Positions 15,028 through 21,850 of a stretch of 21,850 nt of DNA are shown here, piece after piece. The notes beneath the pieces were generated by a model that worked only from the letters and a program-made list of their open reading frames with translations, did no database searches and was not told the DNA's origin. The translations under genes and the position numbers were made by a program. The DNA comes from an uncultured Clostridium sp. (lineage in GTDB: Bacteria > Bacillota > Clostridia > Lachnospirales > Lachnospiraceae). The first letter of the stretch is position 1. Each line of letters opens with the position of its first letter. The DNA lies in assembly GCA_900551225.1 (NCBI GenBank), contig URUZ01000032.1, forward strand, positions 1 to 21,850. Direction: 5' to 3'.

Positions 15028-15486
15028 TTAATCCTCTTGAAAGCCTCTGAACCAGGAATTAAGCTTTGTAACCGCTTTTATCAGTGTCTCCAATTCCTCT
15101 TCCGTCAAATTATCGATAACGCCGCCGATCATTTCCTTGTGAAATCTTGCATGGTGTTCGTGTACTTCCACCCCTTTTCCAGAGAGGGATACCAACACCA
15201 CTCTGCGGTCCTCATTGCTGCGCTGACGCACCACATAACCCTTCTTCACCAGGCTGTTCATGGATATGGTCAAGGTGCCGACTGTAACGGACAGCGCCCT
15301 GGCAATGCTGGACATGTTCTTGGGCTCACCGGTTCCGATGGCTTCAATCACATGCATGTCATTGTTTGTTATATCCGGATAGCCAAGGGTTCTGACCGCC
15401 TTCTGCTCAATCCCCGTAATGTCGCGAAACAAATTCACCAATACGTCGTTCAGCGTCTCGTATGTTCCCACGATTCTTCCTTTCAT
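15028..15486 (-). CDS. MarR-family transcriptional regulator
   Basis: Winged-helix regulator of about 152 residues. The core MSSIARALSVTVGTLTISMNSLVKKGYV is the recognition helix region, and RQRSNEDRRVVLVSLSGKG is the canonical MarR wing with its DRR motif. It is followed by a C-terminal dimerisation helix. The start is uncertain: a TTG at 15498 has no ribosome site and would lie only nine bases from the predicted transcription start; ATG at 15486 leaves about 21 bases; a GTG at 15471 follows AAAGGAAG. I chose the ATG. The ligand and targets are unknown. The 18-base gap to the lipoprotein gene suggests one operon, which it may autoregulate. Confidence 0.9.
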   Translation of the reverse strand: MKGRIVGTYETLNDVLVNLFRDITGIEQKAVRTLGYPDITNNDMHVIEAIGTGEPKNMSSIARALSVTVGTLTISMNSLVKKGYVVRQRSNEDRRVVLVSLSGKGVEVHEHHARFHKEMIGGVIDNLTEEELETLIKAVTKLNSWFRGFQED

Positions 15487-15513
15487 TTCCCGCTTCAAAA
15501 AAGCTTCTTACTG

Positions 15514-15542
15514 ATTGTACAGTATTTTGCGGGTTCGCACAA
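15514..15542 (-). promoter_or_regulatory. Promoter of the marR-lipoprotein operon
   Basis: On minus TTGTGC (15537-15542), 17 bp, TACAAT (15514-15519), predicted start near 15507. Confidence 0.65.
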
Positions 15543-15600
15543 CCCCCTAAATCCTTAGGAAATTCTTAAAAGGCTGTGATTTTTTTGTGTATTTAACAAT

Positions 15601-16974
15601 TTAAACCAGATCTTCAAATACCAGGCGGGCGAAAACCTCCCCCCGCTCTTCAAAATTCCTGAAAATGCCATAACTGGCGGCTGCAGGCGACAGTACGCAG
15701 CTGCGCCCCGGCCTTGTGACTGCCCTGGCCTTCTGCACCGCATCTTCCAGATGGCCGGCCGCAATCAGCCGTTCCATGCCTGCAAATGCCGGATAGTCCC
15801 GGAGTATTTCTTCATAGATGCGTTTTCCCGTGGCCTCCATCAGCACGATGTTGGGGATGGGATGCTCTGCCAGGAATCCGATGAGCTGGGAATAATCGAT
15901 CCCGCGGTCCATCCCGCCGATCAGCACCGTATCTGCGTCCTTTAAGGTTTTGAGGGCCTGGATCGTGGTGGCGCAGATGGTGGAAATGGAGTCGTCGTAA
16001 TATTTTACCCCATCCTTTTGTCCCAGATACTGGAGCCTGTGGGGCAGCGGTTCGTAAGATTCCAGCCCCCTGGTAAATGTCTCCCCGTCCATGCCTTCCA
16101 GGCGGCATACCGCGTAAACCACCCCAATATCAAAGTAGTTATGCTGGCCCAGAAGCTTGATCTTGTCTGACGGAATCCTGTATTCGCTGTCCTGGAAGCG
16201 GATGAACGTCCCCTCTGCTCCCCGGTCCTCCACAGTGACGTCCCCTTGGCCGGATATGGCTGCCGCGCTGATGAGCCGGGATGGGCAGGAGCCTGGTATC
16301 GGCAGGCATTGTACATTGCATACAAGGATGTCCTGGGGCCTCTGGTTTAAGAAGATGCGCTGTTTGGCGGCCACATATTTCTCCATGGTGCCGTAGTGGT
16401 CCAGATGCTCCTCGTAAATGTTGATGAGCACGCCGATATGGGGAGACACGGTCATGTACTCCAGCTGATGGCAGGACAGCTCGAACACGATCCTGGTCTC
16501 GGGGGTAATCTCCTCTATATGGTCAAATGCGGGAATCCCGATGTTGCCTGCCACCAGGCAGTCCATTCCTGCATTTTTAAACTCATGGTACAGCAGGGAG
16601 GTGGTTGTGCTCTTCCCCTTGGTTCCGGTGATGCCAATGATCTGATCCCGGAACAGCTGGAAAAATACTTCTGTCTGGGACAGGATCTGGCACCGGTAGT
16701 CATTAATGGGCTTCTCCAGCACAATGCCCGGGCTTTTGAATACTACGTCGTACTGGTCCATCACCTGCTGGTAATCATCGCCGGTGATCCATCTCTCCTG
16801 CCCTCCGTCTCCCAGTCCGGCCGGGTGGCCTGCCAGGGGCTTCTGATCTGCTATATCCAGGCAGGCGCAGGTGCCCAGCTGTTTTAACACCTGGTAGGTG
16901 GACTGGCCTTCACGGCCGAATCCCAGCAGCAGCACCCGTTTTCCATGCACCCATGGATCGATTCTTTCAATCAC
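15601..16974 (-). CDS. murD2: UDP-N-acetylmuramoyl-L-alanine--L-glutamate ligase (MurD2-type)
   Basis: Mur ligase of 457 residues that adds glutamate to UDP-MurNAc-L-Ala with ATP. It shows the P-loop GTKGKSTT (117-124), ELSCHQLE (165-172), EEHLDHY (188-194), LLGQHNYFD (274-282), PHRLQ (311-315) and LSPAAAS (428-434). Ordinary MurD has NDSKATN, whose Lys contacts the D-Glu carboxylate; this protein has DDSISTI (327-333). ELSCHQ also departs from the usual ELSSFQ. With the MurL gene 11 bases upstream, this points to the L-Glu-adding MurD2 branch rather than classical MurD, which in clostridia is usually in the division/cell wall cluster. Translation starts at GTG with AAGGAG seven bases upstream. 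The ligase family is certain; L-Glu specificity is inference from the substitutions and the partner. Confidence 0.85.
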   Translation of the reverse strand: MIERIDPWVHGKRVLLLGFGREGQSTYQVLKQLGTCACLDIADQKPLAGHPAGLGDGGQERWITGDDYQQVMDQYDVVFKSPGIVLEKPINDYRCQILSQTEVFFQLFRDQIIGITGTKGKSTTTSLLYHEFKNAGMDCLVAGNIGIPAFDHIEEITPETRIVFELSCHQLEYMTVSPHIGVLINIYEEHLDHYGTMEKYVAAKQRIFLNQRPQDILVCNVQCLPIPGSCPSRLISAAAISGQGDVTVEDRGAEGTFIRFQDSEYRIPSDKIKLLGQHNYFDIGVVYAVCRLEGMDGETFTRGLESYEPLPHRLQYLGQKDGVKYYDDSISTICATTIQALKTLKDADTVLIGGMDRGIDYSQLIGFLAEHPIPNIVLMEATGKRIYEEILRDYPAFAGMERLIAAGHLEDAVQKARAVTRPGRSCVLSPAAASYGIFRNFEERGEVFARLVFEDLV

Positions 16975-16985
16975 GTTGTCTCTCC

Positions 16986-18395
16986 TTATTGTCCGACCCG
17001 GGAAGGCGGTACGCCCTCCGCGCAGTTCTCTTTTACCAGCCGAGCCAGAGGCTCCGGCAGCAGGTTTTCGCTGTCATAGTAGGAGGAATACCGGTCCCCC
17101 ATGGCCTTGGCGGCCTGGTACAGGCCTGTTCCTCTGTAGTAGGCGAACAGGGCGGGAAGCGGTTTCCCCTGCTCCTCCAGGCGGTCAATGGCCATCATAA
17201 TGGCAGTGTTGATCTCATCGCGGCTGCCCACGCACTCAAAGGGCTTTTCCTCGCGGATTCCCACCAGCTGGTTCAGGGTTTCCGCCATTCCCATGTCCTC
17301 CAGCATGTCGGTGCCGAAGATATCCCGCACCTCATCCTGAGACAGGAATGGGGACAGGATCAGATATACAAACAGGCATTTGGGACAGTGGCCGCACCAG
17401 CTGTCCGTCTTGCTCCCAGCGTTGCAGCTGCGGAAAATGCCGTGGTATTTCTTCTGTTTTGCAAAGTATGCTGCAATCTGGAATTCGCTTAGAGGGCGCA
17501 GCATGCTGAAGTAGTATGCGCTGCCTTTCAGGTATGTTCCGGCGTAGCGGTGGAAATCCTCCTCGAACTTGAAGCTCTTGGAATACTGGTGGTTCACCGT
17601 GCTGCCCGAGACTGTGCTCTCATTGGCGCTGGATTCATTGGACAGGGCCACATAGTGAAGTCCCAGCAGCTTGGCGGCAATGAGGCTGGAAAATGCCACC
17701 AGCGCGGAAAATGGGGTGTGGCCGTTTAAATACCCCTGTCTATTCAGTTCCAGCATATTTTTGTCCAGGGTGCGCTTCACGGACATCACATGGGCTTCAT
17801 CCAGGCCGGCGGTTTCGGCCGTGTGGATGGTGGCGCCTCTGGGGTTGATGATATAGCCGGTGATGGGGATTCCGGCGCTGCGCAGCAGCTCCAGGGTCAC
17901 CACCGAGTCCTTGCCGCCTCCGATGGGGACCAGGACGCCGTGGGCGAGATTGGAGTCCACAGGGAATGGGGCAGGCGCCTGGGGTGGGATGGGGCCGGAT
18001 GGCCGGCATATTATCTCCATAAAATTCTCCGGGTCCGCCTCCTGAATGTGGTTGACATAGAAGAATTCGCCTAGACCGTTGAAATACAGGTCCTTCCACC
18101 AGCGGATCTGGTCCTGGTCCAGGGCGCCCGCCTCAACGGTCACCAGGGGGGAACAGGTGATCTTCCAGTAGCTGACCAGCTCCACCATGCCCAGGGAGAA
18201 TATCATCTGTTCCATCAGACCGTCCGCCGCCTCAGCGGCCTCAGGCCGTCTGAACGTCCACTGGGGCGCGAATTCGGATAGCCCCTCAATCTCAAAATGA
18301 TAGGTGGCCTTCAGCTGGTCCCCGGTCTCCTCGATCTCATATCCTCTGTAAAAAAAATGCGGGTACTGCTGACGCAGCTTTTCATATTGTTCCAT
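16986..18395 (-). CDS. murL: UDP-MurNAc-L-alanyl-L-glutamate epimerase
   Basis: Predicted to epimerise the terminal L-Glu of UDP-MurNAc-L-Ala-L-Glu to D-Glu, an ATP-dependent step first described in Xanthomonas. 469 residues. The N-terminal part (1 to about 140) has no motif I know. A PP-loop nucleotide site GGGKDS is at 159-164, then NPRGATIHTAE (185-194), LSNESSANEST (251-261) and the Cys motif WCGHCPKC (333-340, Cys334/337/340). These are the marks of the MurL family. The ATG at 18395 has AAAGGAG five bases upstream; a reading from 18494 would cover the leader. It is the first gene of a two-gene operon with the MurD2-type ligase, driven by a strong promoter. Without the partner it might be taken for a generic PP-loop protein. 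Confidence 0.85.
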   Translation of the reverse strand: MEQYEKLRQQYPHFFYRGYEIEETGDQLKATYHFEIEGLSEFAPQWTFRRPEAAEAADGLMEQMIFSLGMVELVSYWKITCSPLVTVEAGALDQDQIRWWKDLYFNGLGEFFYVNHIQEADPENFMEIICRPSGPIPPQAPAPFPVDSNLAHGVLVPIGGGKDSVVTLELLRSAGIPITGYIINPRGATIHTAETAGLDEAHVMSVKRTLDKNMLELNRQGYLNGHTPFSALVAFSSLIAAKLLGLHYVALSNESSANESTVSGSTVNHQYSKSFKFEEDFHRYAGTYLKGSAYYFSMLRPLSEFQIAAYFAKQKKYHGIFRSCNAGSKTDSWCGHCPKCLFVYLILSPFLSQDEVRDIFGTDMLEDMGMAETLNQLVGIREEKPFECVGSRDEINTAIMMAIDRLEEQGKPLPALFAYYRGTGLYQAAKAMGDRYSSYYDSENLLPEPLARLVKENCAEGVPPSRVGQ

Positions 18396-18729
18396 GTCCG
18401 CTCCTTTATTCTGGCTTGCCGCGGGCAATCCGCCGCGCACAACAAAACCCGCTGCCCGCAGAATCCCGGCGGCTGCCTGGAGTTCTACACACAACGGATT
18501 TCCTATTTGTTTATGGCTATTATATTAGAGAACCCTGGAATTATCAAGTTTTTTTATACAATAGAATTTCACGATTTTATTACTGGCAGCCCCTTCCATG
18601 TTCTATAAACCAATCATTTTACTTTACTCAGCCCCGGACACGGTCCGTTACCTCTGTAATGCTCCATTTATATCTTTGGATGTGCCGGATACCGTCAGAT
18701 CCATGTGAAAAGGTAAGCAGCGCCTGCCG
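18396..18729. other. Intergenic stretch between murL and spmB
   Basis: This 334-base gap holds the murL promoter and, on minus, an unusually G+C-rich leader of about 115 bases (18396-18511) in which CGCGG and CCGCG can pair across an eight-base loop ahead of the ribosome site. The half towards spmB (18548-18729) contains only a small CGGAC-CGT-GTCCG hairpin without a T run; I see no convincing gene or terminator there. Confidence 0.5.
18519..18547 (-). promoter_or_regulatory. Promoter of the murL-murD2 operon
   Basis: On minus TTGATA (18542-18547), 17 bp, perfect TATAAT (18519-18524), start near 18512. Confidence 0.8.
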
Positions 18730-19314
18730 TTACATCATACCGGCCAGGAATACGCTGGCAGCCACACCGGAAGCAGTGGCGATGAGGGCGCCTGCCAGGG
18801 TGTAGCGGGTCCTGCGGATGCCTGCGGCTCCGAAGTACACGCTCATGCAGTACAAAACTGTCTCCGTGCTGCTCATCAATATGGAAGCAATCAGGCCCAG
18901 ATGGGAGTCCGCGCCGTATTCCTTGAATATATCCAGCACCAGGCCGGTTGCCGCGGAGTTGGACACCAGGCGCACCAGCACCACGGGCACGATCTGAGGG
19001 GGAAGGTGGATCAGGGCCGCAGGCATTTTCAGCACCTCGCCCAAGAAGTCCAGGAAGCCGGAGGCCCGCAGAATGCCCACAGACACCAGAAGGGCCACCA
19101 GGGTGGGCAGGATACCCGCCACAGTCTTCATCCCGTCCTTGGCCCCGTCCAGGAAATCGTCCATCACCGGCCGGCCTGACAGCAGGCCAAAGCCGATGAT
19201 GTAAAATATAATCAGCGGAACCAGGCATTCCGAGAGAAAAATGAGTATTTTCAACTTTGATACGTCCTTGTGATACGCCTTTTTATTATGGTATTCCAGG
19301 GACGGCAGTTTCAT
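18730..19314 (-). CDS. spmB: SpmB-like spore maturation / nucleoside-recognition membrane protein
   Basis: Integral membrane protein of 194 residues resembling SpmB, which helps dehydrate the spore core. Landmarks are FLSECLVPLIIFYIIGFGLL, DGAKDGMKTVAGILPTLVALLVSVGILRASG, and the C-terminal SSTETVLYCMSVYFGAAGIRRTRY block. The usual RPLSGSGA segment reads VRLVSNSAATG here. SpmA, its normal partner, is not adjacent; cysK is, only 27 bases upstream. The start is doubtful: ATG 19314 has no ribosome site but its ATGA overlaps the stop of a nine-codon ORF (19311-19340), whereas TTG 19254 follows AAGGA and gives a more family-like N-terminus. The family is clear; the true SpmB role is less so. Confidence 0.85.
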   Translation of the reverse strand: MKLPSLEYHNKKAYHKDVSKLKILIFLSECLVPLIIFYIIGFGLLSGRPVMDDFLDGAKDGMKTVAGILPTLVALLVSVGILRASGFLDFLGEVLKMPAALIHLPPQIVPVVLVRLVSNSAATGLVLDIFKEYGADSHLGLIASILMSSTETVLYCMSVYFGAAGIRRTRYTLAGALIATASGVAASVFLAGMM

Positions 19315-19341
19315 GACGGCAGGGGGCCGGCCAGCTTCATT

Positions 19342-20274
19342 TTACTCTACAAACAACGGCGTGGAGTAATACCGGTCACCGCTGTCAGGCAGCAGGACCA
19401 CTATGGTTTTCCCCTGGTACTCGTCTTTTCCGGCCAGGCTCATAGCCGCATAGAGGGCTGCGCCTGAGGAGATTCCCACCAGCATTCCCTCTGTTCTGGC
19501 CAGCATTTTGGCTCCCACGAAAGCGTGTTCATTCTCCACGGTCATAATCCGGCCGTATATTCCGGTATCCAGCACGCTGGGCACAAACCCGGCGCCGATC
19601 CCCTGGATCTTGTGGGGGCCGCCGCGGCCTTCAGACAGTACGGGGGAACTGGCCGGCTCCACGGCCACAATCTCCACACCGGGATTTTTTGACTTCAGGA
19701 AACGGCCCACACCGGTGACCGTACCTCCGGTGCCGACGCCTGCCACAAATACGTCCACCTGGCCATCTGCATCTTCCCAGATCTCCGGCCCTGTGGTCTC
19801 CAGATGGGCTTGGGGGTTCACCGGGTTGTCAAACTGTCCGGGTATGAAGCTGTCCGGGATCTCTTTTGCCAGGGCCTCGGCCTTCACGATGGCTCCGGTC
19901 ATCCCGCGCTCTCCGGGAGTCAGCACGATCTCCGCGCCGTATGCCTTTAAGATATTGCGGCGCTCCACGCTCATGGTGTCAGGCATAGTCAGGATCATCC
20001 GGTAGCCCTTGGCCGCGGCGATTGAGGCCAGGCCGATGCCCGTGTTGCCGGAGGTTGGCTCAATGATCACGGAGCCGGGCTTCAGCAGGCCGCGGCGCTC
20101 CGCATCTTCGATCATGGCCTTGCCGACCCTGTCCTTGACGCTCCCCGCAGGGTTGAAATATTCCACCTTTGCCAGCAGACGGGCCTTCAGCCCCTCCTGC
20201 TTCTCCAGATTGACCAGCTCCACAAGGGGGGTGTTCCCCACCAGCTCAATTGCGCCTTTGTAAATATTTCCCAT
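19342..20274 (-). CDS. cysK: Cysteine synthase A (O-acetylserine sulfhydrylase)
   Basis: PLP enzyme making cysteine from O-acetylserine and sulfide. 310 residues. The PLP lysine is Lys47 in NPAGSVKDR, the substrate loop is PTSGNTG (73-79), the phosphate-binding loop is GTGGTVTG, and the C-terminal ISSGAA supplies the PLP pyridine contact. The start is ATG 20274, with GAGGG six bases upstream; another ATG two codons earlier is too close to that site. No serine acetyltransferase is adjacent. It is the first gene of a probable cysK-spmB unit from a consensus promoter. Cystathionine beta-synthase-like enzymes share the fold, but length and motifs fit CysK. Confidence 0.96.
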   Translation of the reverse strand: MGNIYKGAIELVGNTPLVELVNLEKQEGLKARLLAKVEYFNPAGSVKDRVGKAMIEDAERRGLLKPGSVIIEPTSGNTGIGLASIAAAKGYRMILTMPDTMSVERRNILKAYGAEIVLTPGERGMTGAIVKAEALAKEIPDSFIPGQFDNPVNPQAHLETTGPEIWEDADGQVDVFVAGVGTGGTVTGVGRFLKSKNPGVEIVAVEPASSPVLSEGRGGPHKIQGIGAGFVPSVLDTGIYGRIMTVENEHAFVGAKMLARTEGMLVGISSGAALYAAMSLAGKDEYQGKTIVVLLPDSGDRYYSTPLFVE

Positions 20275-20315
20275 AGTCATCCCTCATTTCATACTTGTTT
20301 GCTAGGTTTAGTAGG

Positions 20316-20344
20316 ATTATATGCTGAGACTGCTGTTTTGTCAA
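20316..20344 (-). promoter_or_regulatory. Consensus-perfect promoter of cysK
   Basis: On minus TTGACA (20339-20344), exactly 17 bp, TATAAT (20316-20321): both hexamers match sigma-A consensus fully. Start near 20309, leader about 35 bases. Confidence 0.9.
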
Positions 20345-20391
20345 CCGTTTTCAGGCGGCACAGCGCCTCTGGCAGTTTTGAAAAATTTTAT

Positions 20392-20419
20392 TTGTGTTTT
20401 CTCCCCACAGGTCTATAAT
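20392..20419 (+). promoter_or_regulatory. Promoter of the plus-strand lipoprotein
   Basis: TTGTGT (20392-20397), 16 bp, TATAAT (20414-20419), divergent from the cysK promoter. Predicted start near 20426. Confidence 0.6.
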
Positions 20420-20461
20420 ATGGAGGAGACTTTACAATACATACGCAAGGAGGAATTATTT

Positions 20462-21058
20462 ATGATATTTTATAAAATGAAGCGCGCTGCCGCCTGTCTG
20501 ACCGCGGTTCTGCTGTGCGCGGGACTTCTGTCCGGCTGCACCTCGGGGGCGAAAACCGGCAACCGGCTGATTCTGGACGGCTATAAATTCAACATCAGCC
20601 AGGCGACTGTGAAGGAGCTGACGGACACCGGTCTGACCATAAGCGGGGATATTGACCCGGAGACCGCCATTCCGGCAGGAACCATGATGGCCCAGCCCAT
20701 TCTGCTGGAGAAGGACGGCGTTCCTGCCGCCAGCATGGTCATCGCCAATCCGGGCAAGGCGGAAATGCCGCTGTCCAGGTGCCGTGTATACAAACTGACC
20801 GGATTTTATACAATCGATGGGACCCAGGGAGCCTCTGAGGTCATCTACGAGGGCGTCAATTTCGCCGGCTATACCAAAGAAAAAGTGGAGAAAACCCTGG
20901 GCCGTCCGGAAAATGCGGACAAAACCACGGATCTCTCCACTTTGAATCAGTTTGATTATTCAGGCTCAAATTACGGGGCTGCCATCTCATTTGACAGCAA
21001 AGGGGTGGTCTCCCAGGTTGAATTGGATTACACGGGGTACAAAACTGCCGCCAAGTAA
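20462..21058 (+). CDS. Putative lipoprotein of unknown function
   Basis: 198 residues. The signal peptide has a KMKR basic region, a hydrophobic core and the lipobox LLSGC with Cys26, so the protein should be anchored outside the membrane. The mature part has no family I recognise. It contains LILDGYKFNIS, paired short beta-like segments, YTKEKVEKTLGRPE and a Tyr/Ser-rich end ending in GYKTAAK. The KVEKTLGRPE segment recalls small SmpA/OmlA-type lipoproteins (a KxxVxxxLGxPx pattern), a weak likeness only. AAGGAGG stands eight bases before ATG 20462; the longer reading from 20321 lacks this and would overlap the promoter. No terminator is visible after it, and the A+T-rich region begins within a few bases of its stop. 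Confidence 0.8.
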   Translation: MIFYKMKRAAACLTAVLLCAGLLSGCTSGAKTGNRLILDGYKFNISQATVKELTDTGLTISGDIDPETAIPAGTMMAQPILLEKDGVPAASMVIANPGKAEMPLSRCRVYKLTGFYTIDGTQGASEVIYEGVNFAGYTKEKVEKTLGRPENADKTTDLSTLNQFDYSGSNYGAAISFDSKGVVSQVELDYTGYKTAAK

Positions 21059-21098
21059 GCTAAAAGATAAATTTAAAGAGGAGCATAAGATAAGTGTA

Positions 21099-21850
21099 AT
21101 GGAAAAAAATTATACATTGTATTATCCTACAATTGAATTTGATAATCCGCTGTGGTTATGGTCAGCTTCATTAATCTGGGATCGCATTTATAGAATTGTG
21201 CCTGAGAATTATGTCCCACAAGACAGCAGAAATATTAAAGAATTAATTTGTGAAAGCGATATAATTTCAAATATTAACCCCAAATCATATTCTTTAAATG
21301 CATGTGACAAATTTATAAGCGGGTGCAAAAAATAAACTTGGTGGGCTGCTGCACTAGATTCCTCAAATTATACAAAAGATAGCTACATTCAAATGCATAA
21401 AGATAAAGCGGATGTAAAATTACGAGAAATGATTTTAGCAAAAGATACATATAATAATGATTGGCTTCAAGTACCTCAGGATATGGCTTCAATCTATATG
21501 CTTTTTTTGGCTAATTATATCGCAGAACAAAATGATTTGACTTTATCTACATGTCTGCCTGAGGCATGGTGTGGTTCAAACTTTTTTCAACATGATGGAA
21601 ATATTAGTGACTATGATGAACAGTCCCAAACACAATTAGCATGTATTACATTAAGCGAATTTATACCCTATAATATTTTAGACATTGAGCCCAGGCAGTT
21701 CTTAAAAGTGAGAGAAAATAGGACTAAAGAAAGACATAGGTTTTTTAACAGTATTAAAAAATTGAGTGAAACCTTATCCGTTTGCAATGATCCTAATATT
21801 GTGCAAGATATTATTCAAGATTACTTTAAAGAAATAAGGGAAGCGGAATG
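21099..21850 (+). pseudogene. DUF6236-like gene interrupted by an in-frame TAA (3' end outside window)
   Basis: The frame opens at ATG 21099 and runs MEKNYTLYYPTIEFDNPLWL, then the segment RIVPENYVPQDS, to a TAA at 21333-21335 after 78 codons. The same frame then stays open for at least 171 codons to the window edge (LQVPQDMASIYMLFLANYI and more), so this is one gene with a nonsense codon rather than two. The start block (LYYP, a WxxxSxxWDRIYRIVP stretch, PQDS) and the later LxVPxxxAxxYMxxLA segment resemble DUF6236 proteins, whose function is unknown to me. GAGGAG lies about 15 bases before the ATG, too far for good initiation. Base composition is far lower in G+C than the neighbours. A stop-codon readthrough or a sequencing error is possible; simple decay is more likely. 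Confidence 0.7.

Noticed and set aside
15540..15585. Palindromic AAATCCTTAGGAAATT region as a murD2 terminator
   Set aside because: The stem is short and A/T rich, and the only T run is on the wrong side for minus-strand transcription.
18396..18494. N-terminal extension of MurL (33 residues)
   Set aside because: The extension lacks a ribosome site and covers the leader; AAAGGAG precedes the internal ATG at 18395.

Overview
The window looks like chromosomal DNA of a spore-forming Lachnospiraceae member (Clostridia; an Enterocloster- or Clostridium bolteae-like genome is my best guess). The signs are AGGAGG ribosome sites, sigma-A promoters with 17-bp spacers, a large Firmicutes-type SRP RNA with an Alu domain, GerM-like and SpmB-like sporulation proteins, and a G+C-rich coding sequence. 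The genus is inferred, not proven. Nearly all genes lie on the minus strand; nrdG2, nagB and the two right-end genes are on plus.

1-5.3 kb, housekeeping block (read on minus): tadA, then an SDR epimerase coupled to it by an ATGA overlap, then the SRP RNA (ffs) with its own promoter and terminator, then an unusual phosphofructokinase, then dnaX, which runs off the left edge. A radical-SAM NrdG2-type activase is transcribed divergently from tadA through overlapping promoters.

5.4-9.6 kb: a 1018-residue protein with two globular ends separated by a huge low-complexity region built partly from 21-bp tandem repeats, then nagB on plus. Bidirectional hairpin terminators separate the convergent pairs.

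9.6-14.3 kb, sucrose regulon: scrR (LacI family), a sucrose-type PTS EIIBCA and a GH32 sucrose-6-phosphate hydrolase. The PTS promoter is flanked by two near-identical operator palindromes, carries a cre-like site over its -35, and has a third exact operator copy inside the 3' end of scrR.

14.4-20.5 kb: a MarR regulator with a GerMN-type lipoprotein; a murL-murD2 pair predicted to make the D-glutamate of peptidoglycan by epimerising UDP-MurNAc-L-Ala-L-Glu instead of using free D-Glu from glutamate racemase; and cysK followed by an orphan spmB-like gene, driven by a promoter that matches consensus perfectly.

20.4-21.85 kb: a small plus-strand lipoprotein of unknown function, then an abrupt drop to A+T-rich DNA carrying a DUF6236-like gene with an in-frame TAA. 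This is probably the edge of an acquired region.

The most interesting system is murL-murD2 (an alternative D-glutamate route). Next are the three-operator sucrose control region and the nonsense-interrupted gene at the island-like right edge.
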